NCBI GenBank assembly: GCA_902803625.1
Contig: CADCQV010000041.1
Span: forward strand, 1 to 10,696
DNA: 10,696 nt
Reading direction: 5' to 3'
From: an uncultured Lachnospiraceae bacterium
Lineage (GTDB): Bacteria; Bacillota; Clostridia; Lachnospirales; Lachnospiraceae
In this document: piece after piece, positions 5,661-10,696 of the stretch
Layout: the number at the start of each line of letters is the position of its first letter
Numbering within the stretch: position 1 is the stretch's first letter
Made by a program: the position numbers and the translations under genes
Notes under the pieces: model-generated
What the model was told of the DNA's origin: nothing
The model's input: the letters and a program-made list of their open reading frames with translations, nothing else
The model's database searches: none

Positions 5661-6876
5661 GCTTTTGATACCGGCCAAGGGACCGGAGGAACTGAAGACC
5701 GCTGTTTACTATGGGGCGGATGCCGTTTATCTCGGCGGGGAGGTTCTGGGTCTCAGGGCTAATGCGAGAAATTTCAGCAAAGAGGAGCTGAAGGAAGCCA
5801 TAGCTTTTGCCCATGACAATAAAGTAAGGGTTTTTATTACCGCTAATATTTTCGCCCACAATGAGGACATAAAAGAGGCGGAAAGCTTCTTCCGGGACAT
5901 TAATGTTTTAGCGCCGGATGCCCTTCTTATCTCGGATCCCGGGCTCTTTACCCTTGCCCGTGAGCTTTGTCCCGACACGGAGCTCCATATCAGCACCCAG
6001 GCAAATAATACGAATTACAGGACGGTCCTTTTCTGGGCTGAGCAGGGGGCAAAGAGGATAGTGACGGCAAGGGAGCTTTCCTTAAAGGAAATAAAGGAGA
6101 TAAGGGAACATATTCCGGATACTGTGGAAATAGAATCCTTTGTCCACGGAGCCATGTGCATTTCCTATTCCGGACGCTGTCTTCTGTCAAACTACTTTAC
6201 GGGAAGGGACGCGAATCACGGAGAATGCACGCATCCCTGCAGATGGGAATATGCACTTTCGGAAATGACCAGACCGGGAGAGTATCTGCCGGTTGAGGAA
6301 AATGAAAGAGGCACCTATATCTTTAATTCTAAGGATCTCTGCATGATAGAGCATATTCCGGAGCTTGTGGAAGCGGGGATTGACAGCTTCAAGGTGGAGG
6401 GCAGGATGAAGGCGGCTCTTTACGTCGCTGTGACGGCAAGGACATACAGAAAAGCCATAGATGATTATTTCGAATCACCGGAAAAATATGAAGCCAATAA
6501 GGCTCTTTACAGGGAAGAGATAGGGAAGTGCACCACAAGGGACTTCTGTACCGGATTTTTCTTCGGAAAGCCCGGGCCGGATTCCCAGATCTACACCGGC
6601 TCCACCTACAGCAAGGAGTACGTATATCTGGGACGGACAGAGGATATTGACAGCGAAGGCAGGGCAAGGCTCTTTCAGAAAAACAAATTTTCCGTAGGCG
6701 ACCGGGTGGAGATTATGAAGAGGGATCTTAGGAATGTTGATGCCGTTGTCAGATCCATTTACTCCCCGGAAAGAGGAGAGGTGGAAAGTGCACCGCACCC
6801 GAAGGAAGAGCTTTTTGCAGGATTTTCCGAAAGACCCGAAAAGGGCGATATAATACGAAAGAAACCCGAAGATTAA
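5641..6876 (+). CDS. trhP: Peptidase U32 family tRNA hydroxylase TrhP-like
   Basis: This 411-residue protein of the U32 family has the length of B. subtilis YrrO (TrhP2). The N-terminus KPELLIPAKGPEELK and YGADAVYLGG (24-33) is typical. The family signature ESFVHGAMCISYSGRC (165-180) is complete. C173, C180, C196 and C200, with C234 nearby, provide enough ligands for the Fe-S cluster known in this family. FKVEGRMK (250-257) and the C-terminal beta-barrel-like domain after about 320 complete the pattern. TrhP proteins hydroxylate U34 of tRNA using prephenate, giving 5-hydroxyuridine. Older annotations as collagenase or protease are probably wrong here. The start at 5641 lies inside trmR, and an in-frame TGA at 5632-5634 rules out anything longer. 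GAAGGA at 5633-5638 leaves only two bases of spacing, so initiation probably depends on coupling to trmR translation. Confidence 0.9.
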   Translation: MRDKKPELLIPAKGPEELKTAVYYGADAVYLGGEVLGLRANARNFSKEELKEAIAFAHDNKVRVFITANIFAHNEDIKEAESFFRDINVLAPDALLISDPGLFTLARELCPDTELHISTQANNTNYRTVLFWAEQGAKRIVTARELSLKEIKEIREHIPDTVEIESFVHGAMCISYSGRCLLSNYFTGRDANHGECTHPCRWEYALSEMTRPGEYLPVEENERGTYIFNSKDLCMIEHIPELVEAGIDSFKVEGRMKAALYVAVTARTYRKAIDDYFESPEKYEANKALYREEIGKCTTRDFCTGFFFGKPGPDSQIYTGSTYSKEYVYLGRTEDIDSEGRARLFQKNKFSVGDRVEIMKRDLRNVDAVVRSIYSPERGEVESAPHPKEELFAGFSERPEKGDIIRKKPED

Positions 6877-6879
6877 GGA
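6875..6879 (+). promoter_or_regulatory. Ribosome binding site that favours the second of two ATG codons
   Basis: AAGGA overlaps the trhP stop codon. ATG codons stand at 6883 and 6886. The site is three bases from the first and six from the second, so 6886 is the better start. It also gives the usual MKLLSVVVP opening of this glycosyltransferase family. Confidence 0.55.
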
Positions 6880-6885
6880 TTAATG

Positions 6886-7818
6886 ATGAAGCTTTTAAGT
6901 GTAGTAGTACCGTGCTGGAATGAAGAGGAGGTAATCCCCTTCTTCTACAAAGAAATGCATAAGACCATGGAGGAATTCAGGGTAAGCTATCCCGACACCT
7001 CCTTTGAGCTTATTTTTGTGGACGACGGCTCTAAGGACAGGACCCTGTCCCTGATAAAGGAGCTTGCGGAGAAGGACCCCTGTATAAGATATATCTCTTT
7101 TTCCAGAAATTTCGGAAAGGAAGCCGCACTTTACGCAGGCTTTGAAAATTCAAAGGGAGACTATGTGGTTTGTATGGATGTGGATCTGCAGGATCCGCCG
7201 GCACTTCTCCCGGAAATGTATGAGGCAGTTGTAAATGAGGGCTATGACTCGGCTGCCACGAGAAGGGTCACGAGAAAGGGAGAGCCCCTTATACGCTCAT
7301 TTTTTGCGAGGCGCTTTTACCGGCTGATGGATAAGATCTGCGCAACGGAGGTGGTGGACGGCGCCAGAGATTACCGCATAATGACAAGACAGATGACGGA
7401 TGCGGTTCTTTCGATGGGAGATTACTGCCGCTTTACCAAGGGTATATACGGCTGGGTAGGCTTCAGGACAAAGTGGCTGGAATTTGAAAATATCGAACGT
7501 GTGGCGGGAGAGACAAAGTGGTCCTTCTGGAAGCTCTTAATATACGCCATAGAGGGGATCATTGCCTTTTCCACCTTTCCACTGGAAATGATGTCCTGGA
7601 CCGGAGGGATCCTGACCTTTCTGTTTTTTGTCTTTTCTGTGGTTGGAGGGATACTTCTTTATCTTGGTATCTGGCCGATGGTGCCGCTTATTATAGGGGT
7701 TATCGGTTTTTTCTCCTCCCTTAACCTGTTCTTCCTCGGTATAGCAGCCTGGTACCTGAGCAAGACCTATCTGGAAACAAAGAACCGCCCGATGTACATT
7801 GCCAAGGAGATGACCTGA
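6886..7818 (+). CDS. GtrB/DPM1-like GT2 glycosyltransferase (polyprenyl-phosphate sugar synthase)
   Basis: This is a membrane-anchored family 2 glycosyltransferase of 310 residues, or 311 from the ATG at 6883. Numbered from that first Met, the GT-A domain shows VVVPCWNEEE (7-16), VDDGSKDRT (46-54), SRNFGKEAALYAG (74-86) and the metal and nucleotide site MDVDLQDPP (98-106). ARDYRIM (161-167) lies at the acceptor-side region. Two membrane helices follow at about 241-262 and 266-290, with a short cytoplasmic tail. This layout is that of GtrB, CsbB, ArnC and DPM1 proteins, which move a sugar from a nucleotide donor to undecaprenyl phosphate at the inner membrane face. The sugar cannot be read from sequence. 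The gene starts a glycosyltransferase run immediately after trhP, and its stop overlaps the next ATG (TGATG). It probably supplies a lipid-linked sugar for surface glycan decoration. Confidence 0.9.
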   Translation: MKLLSVVVPCWNEEEVIPFFYKEMHKTMEEFRVSYPDTSFELIFVDDGSKDRTLSLIKELAEKDPCIRYISFSRNFGKEAALYAGFENSKGDYVVCMDVDLQDPPALLPEMYEAVVNEGYDSAATRRVTRKGEPLIRSFFARRFYRLMDKICATEVVDGARDYRIMTRQMTDAVLSMGDYCRFTKGIYGWVGFRTKWLEFENIERVAGETKWSFWKLLIYAIEGIIAFSTFPLEMMSWTGGILTFLFFVFSVVGGILLYLGIWPMVPLIIGVIGFFSSLNLFFLGIAAWYLSKTYLETKNRPMYIAKEMT

Positions 7819-8825
7819 TGAAGCTCATTATACAGATCCCCTGCCTTAATGAGGCGGATACACTGGAGATAGCCTTAAACGACCTGCCGAAGCATATTGA
7901 CGGCATAGACGAGATAGAGGTTCTGATAATAAATGACGGAAGCCGGGACAATACCGTAGAGGTGGCAAAGAACTGGGGCGTGAACTATGTGGTGAATTTC
8001 CCGAACAACAAGGGGCTTGCAAAGGGCTTTATCGCAGGACTCGATGCCTGTCTTCGGGAGGGTGCCGACATAATAGTAAATACGGACGCCGATAACCAGT
8101 ACTGTGGAGAGGACATTGAAAAGCTTATTCGTCCCATTCTGGATGGTAAGGCGGAGATAGTAATCGGGGAGAGGCCGATCGACGACACGCCGGATTTTTC
8201 GCCGGTGAAGAAGCAGCTCCAGCACCTCGGATCATTTGTGGTGAGGGTCGCATCAAATACCGATATTCCCGATGCACCGAGCGGCTTCAGGGCATTTTCG
8301 AGAGAAGCTGCGCTGCGTTTGAATGTCATCAATAATTATACCTATACGCTGGAAACCATAGTCCAGGCCGGAAGGAACCAGATGGCCATAACCTCGGTGC
8401 CGATCCGTACCAACAGGGAGCTCAGAAAGTCCAGGCTTTTCTCCAGCATGAGCGGGTACATAAAGAAGTCTGTGCTTACGATAATAAGGGCTTATATGAT
8501 GTACAGACCCCTGACCTTTTTTACTGCCATAGGTCTCGTCCCCCTTATTGCGGGGCTGATAATAATGATAAGGTTCCTGATCTTCTTTATGAATGGAGCG
8601 GGAATGGGACATATCCAGTCGCTGATCCTGGCCAGTACACTTATTATGCTTTCCTTTACCACCTTTATGATGGGATTTCAGGCTGACCTGATGGCGGCGA
8701 ACCGGAAGATAATGGAGGATGTGCAGTACCGGCTGAGACGGTTTGAGGCCGGAGTCGAGAAGGATATAAAAAAGGATGACAGGGAAAAAGAGGATAGCGG
8801 TAATAGGACCGGTTTACCCCTATAA
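7818..8825 (+). CDS. Second DPM1/GtrB-like membrane GT2 glycosyltransferase
   Basis: This is a 335-residue family 2 glycosyltransferase with a GT-A domain and two C-terminal membrane helices (about 232-256 and 266-288). Motifs are IQIPCLNEADTL (5-16), IINDGSRDNT (37-46), NKGLAKGFIAGL (64-75), the DXD-like site NTDADNQY (88-95) and APSGFRAFSREA (153-164). It differs from the preceding gene in all these motifs, so it is a distant relative and not a recent duplicate. It probably transfers a different sugar to a polyprenyl phosphate or to a growing glycan. The ATG at 7818 overlaps the previous stop by one base and sits eight bases after AAGGAG at 7804-7809. The last 25 or so residues are highly charged and unstructured in appearance. 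That end overlaps the following GT4 gene by 50 bases. Confidence 0.9.
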   Translation: MKLIIQIPCLNEADTLEIALNDLPKHIDGIDEIEVLIINDGSRDNTVEVAKNWGVNYVVNFPNNKGLAKGFIAGLDACLREGADIIVNTDADNQYCGEDIEKLIRPILDGKAEIVIGERPIDDTPDFSPVKKQLQHLGSFVVRVASNTDIPDAPSGFRAFSREAALRLNVINNYTYTLETIVQAGRNQMAITSVPIRTNRELRKSRLFSSMSGYIKKSVLTIIRAYMMYRPLTFFTAIGLVPLIAGLIIMIRFLIFFMNGAGMGHIQSLILASTLIMLSFTTFMMGFQADLMAANRKIMEDVQYRLRRFEAGVEKDIKKDDREKEDSGNRTGLPL

Positions 8826-9867
8826 GAGCGGGATAGCCCATTATACCGGACTTCTGGTCAGAAGCTTAAAGGAAATGGCGAAGGTCCGGACCATATCATA
8901 TAAAATGCAGTATCCGAAGCTTCTGTTTAAGCAGGAGCAGCGGGACTACTCCAATGACCGGTTTAAGATAGATGACGCGCTGTTTCTTATAAACACCGCG
9001 AATCCCTTTAATATCATAAAGACCGCCTTTACCATAAACCATTATGATCCGGATCTCGTGATAATACAGTGGTGGCACCCCTATTTTGCGCCCTGCTACC
9101 GGATACTTACCTCCTTTCTGAAAAAGCCGGTTCTTTTTATCTGTCACAATGTGTTCCCCCACGAGCGCTTTATAATGGACAGATTCCTTACAAAGCTCAC
9201 TCTCTCGAAGGGGGATTTTTTTATTCTTCATTCGGAAAAGGAGGTCCGGGATCTCCTGACCATACTGCCGGATGCGAAGTACAGGGTTAATATGCACCCC
9301 ACCTATGCGGCTTTCAGGACGGGGGAGATAAAGGAAAAAAGCTCTCCGGAAAAAAGGCTGTTGTTTTTCGGTCTTGTCCGTCCTTACAAGGGTTTGAAAT
9401 ATCTTCTGGAGGCTGTAAAGGAGCTGCCGGATGTCTGTCTCACAATAGCCGGGGATTTCGGAGGAAGCAGGGCAGAATACGGGGAGCTTCTGTCGGATGC
9501 AGCGCTTAGAGACCGGGTTGACGTGGTGGACAGCTATATTCCGGACAATGATATCCAGGGCTATTTCGAGAACTGCGACGCCGTGGTGCTTCCCTATATT
9601 GACGCCACCCAGAGCGGCGTCGCCCAGATGGCCTTCGGATTCGAAAAGCCGGTAATAGCCACAAGGGTCGGGGGACTGCCTGAGGTGGTCACCGACGGAG
9701 TCACGGGGGTACTTACGGAGCCCGGGGACGCAGCGGCCCTGAGGGACGGGATTGAAAGGTTCTATAAGCTGAAGGACGGGAATACGGACTTCAGGAAGAA
9801 TATACTTGATGACGCCGAACGCTTCAGCTGGGAGCATTTATGCAGGACTATACTGGAGATGACATGA
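8776..9867 (+). CDS. GT4-type glycosyltransferase (GT-B fold)
   Basis: This 363-residue cytoplasmic family 4 glycosyltransferase has two Rossmann-like halves. The N-terminal half holds IAVIGPVYPYKSGIAHYTG (7-25), the glycine-rich acceptor-side loop, and FICHNVFPHER (121-131). The C-terminal donor half holds LFFGLVRPYKGLKYLLEA (196-213), TIAGDFGG (223-230), DAVVLPYIDATQSGVAQMAF (268-287) and KPVIATRVGGLPEVV (291-305). The EX7E glutamates of many GT4 enzymes are not present; the ATQSG-type variant there appears in a recognised subgroup. No membrane helix or signal peptide is seen. The ATG at 8776 lies inside the previous gene, with AAGGA at 8760-8764 about 11 bases upstream. The conserved first strand starts at residue 6, so the overlap is real. 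It probably adds one sugar during assembly of a lipid-linked surface polysaccharide; donor and acceptor are unknown. Confidence 0.9.
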   Translation: MTGKKRIAVIGPVYPYKSGIAHYTGLLVRSLKEMAKVRTISYKMQYPKLLFKQEQRDYSNDRFKIDDALFLINTANPFNIIKTAFTINHYDPDLVIIQWWHPYFAPCYRILTSFLKKPVLFICHNVFPHERFIMDRFLTKLTLSKGDFFILHSEKEVRDLLTILPDAKYRVNMHPTYAAFRTGEIKEKSSPEKRLLFFGLVRPYKGLKYLLEAVKELPDVCLTIAGDFGGSRAEYGELLSDAALRDRVDVVDSYIPDNDIQGYFENCDAVVLPYIDATQSGVAQMAFGFEKPVIATRVGGLPEVVTDGVTGVLTEPGDAAALRDGIERFYKLKDGNTDFRKNILDDAERFSWEHLCRTILEMT

Positions 9868-10696
9868 AAACAACACTGATCATCTTAAACTACAAAGACA
9901 GCGCCCGCACCCTGGAGCTCCTGAATAAGGTCAGGGGTTACGGTGTCCTTGATAATATCGTGGTCGTGGACAACGCATCAGGGGACGGCTCCTATGAGCG
10001 GCTGAAACAGGAAGAGGACGGGAAGGTCTCCGTTATCGAAAGAGCGGAGAACGGTGGCTATTCCGCAGGGAACAACAGCGGAGCGCTTTACGCACTTAAG
10101 CATTTCAGGCCGGATATCCTTTTCTTTGCCAATCCGGACGTATTCTTTACGGAGGACACGGCGGAAGAAATGGTAAAAGCGCTGGACAGGAATCCGGGCT
10201 TTGCTTCCGTGGCTCCTCTTGTGAGGCAGGGCTATAATGTGTGGGATCTGCCGGGCTTTCCCGGAGTACTTATGAGCTTATTCCTTATCCTTTTTAATCT
10301 TGACAAGAAACGGATACGTTCAGGGCTTGAGGGGTCGGATAAGGAGTTTACGGAGGCCGGGGTCGTTGAGGGATCCTTCTTCGCGGTGGATGCCAGGAAA
10401 TTTAAGGAGGTTCAGGGCTTTGACGAGAGGACCTTCCTCTATTCGGAGGAGATCATCATTGCGCGGCGTTTCCGTGCACATGGCTATAAAACGGGGGTTC
10501 TTACCCGGTGCCGCTATGACCATCTCCACTCCGCCAGTATAAAAAAGATCTACAGATCCAGTAAAGCTGCGGCCTTTCATCATTTCAGGGACAGCTTCAG
10601 GATATATAATAAGTATTACCTGAAAACAAACGCGATCGAGGACCGGATATTCGATATCTGCTGGGGCTTAGGCTACGCGGAGAGAGTGGTTTATGA
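9864..10696 (+). CDS. GT2 glycosyltransferase, WbbL/rhamnosyltransferase-like (3' end beyond window)
   Basis: The reading frame stays open for 277 codons from ATG 9864 and runs off the right edge, so the C-terminus is missing. It is a soluble family 2 glycosyltransferase of the WbbL type. Visible motifs are LIILNYKDS (5-13), VVVDNASGDGS (33-43), ENGGYSAGNNSGA (62-74), ANPDVFF (89-95), VEGSFFAVD (168-176) and GFDERTFLYSEE (185-196), the last resembling the catalytic acidic loop. Many such enzymes add rhamnose to lipid-linked glycan precursors, but sugar specificity is not readable. The ATG overlaps the stop of the GT4 gene as ATGA, and GGAG at 9855-9858 gives a five-base spacing, so translation is probably coupled. 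It continues the surface polysaccharide gene run, and further genes of the operon are expected to the right. Confidence 0.9.
   Translation, partial: MKTTLIILNYKDSARTLELLNKVRGYGVLDNIVVVDNASGDGSYERLKQEEDGKVSVIERAENGGYSAGNNSGALYALKHFRPDILFFANPDVFFTEDTAEEMVKALDRNPGFASVAPLVRQGYNVWDLPGFPGVLMSLFLILFNLDKKRIRSGLEGSDKEFTEAGVVEGSFFAVDARKFKEVQGFDERTFLYSEEIIIARRFRAHGYKTGVLTRCRYDHLHSASIKKIYRSSKAAAFHHFRDSFRIYNKYYLKTNAIEDRIFDICWGLGYAERVVY

Noticed and set aside
5641..6876. Annotation of the U32 protein as a secreted collagenase or protease
   Set aside because: There is no signal peptide, the Fe-S-type cysteine cluster is intact, and adjacency to trmR supports a tRNA hydroxylase.
8896..9837. Long reverse-strand open frame of 313 codons
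   Set aside because: It lies wholly opposite the GT4 gene, which has clear family motifs. The reverse product shows no recognisable domain and no ribosome binding site was evident.
10300..10542. Forward 80-codon frame near the right edge
   Set aside because: It is a different frame inside the WbbL-like glycosyltransferase, whose own frame stays open through the region with family motifs.

Overview
The window is about 10.7 kb of tightly packed coding DNA, with every supported gene on the + strand. It most likely comes from a Gram-positive Firmicute (Bacillota), probably a Lachnospiraceae-like Clostridia member. The basis is the presence of ireB, ruvX, a DUF1292 gene, RNase J, a YlbF-family gene, an MltG-like gene, trmR and trhP in an order close to the Bacillus subtilis yrzL-yrrK-yrzB-yrrL-yrrM-yrrN/O block. 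Purine-rich Shine-Dalgarno sites, frequent ATA and AGG codons, moderate GC and several TTG/GTG starts fit the same group. The family placement is an inference. No RNA gene, insertion sequence, CRISPR array, prophage gene or long repeat was seen.

Region 1 (about 1-1490) holds a VTC-type polyphosphate polymerase-domain protein followed by a DUF4956 membrane protein. The two are 25 nt apart and probably form one functional unit whose role is not established.

Region 2 (about 1565-6876) is the conserved housekeeping block: ireB (target of a PASTA Ser/Thr kinase), ruvX (YqgF nuclease fold), a small acidic DUF1292 protein, RNase J, a short YlbF-family protein, a membrane-anchored YceG/MltG-like protein without its catalytic domain, trmR and trhP. 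The last two are predicted to act in sequence on the wobble uridine of tRNA (U34 to ho5U34 to mo5U34). Compared with B. subtilis, RNase J and the YlbF-family gene sit inside the block.

Region 3 (6883 to the right edge) runs on after a 6-nt gap into cell-surface glycan genes: two GtrB/DPM1-like membrane-anchored GT2 enzymes, one GT4 enzyme and a WbbL-like GT2 enzyme cut by the window edge. These probably build a polyprenyl-linked surface polysaccharide.

From ireB onward almost every junction is an overlap or a gap of a few bases. The exception is 65 nt before RNase J, so one long transcript with translational coupling is likely. No convincing Rho-independent terminator was found. The most interesting points are the VTC/DUF4956 pair, the MltG-like protein with no catalytic domain, the trmR/trhP overlap, the RNase J-YlbF pairing and the direct fusion of a housekeeping operon to a glycan operon. 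I did not find a clearly new defence or mobile system.
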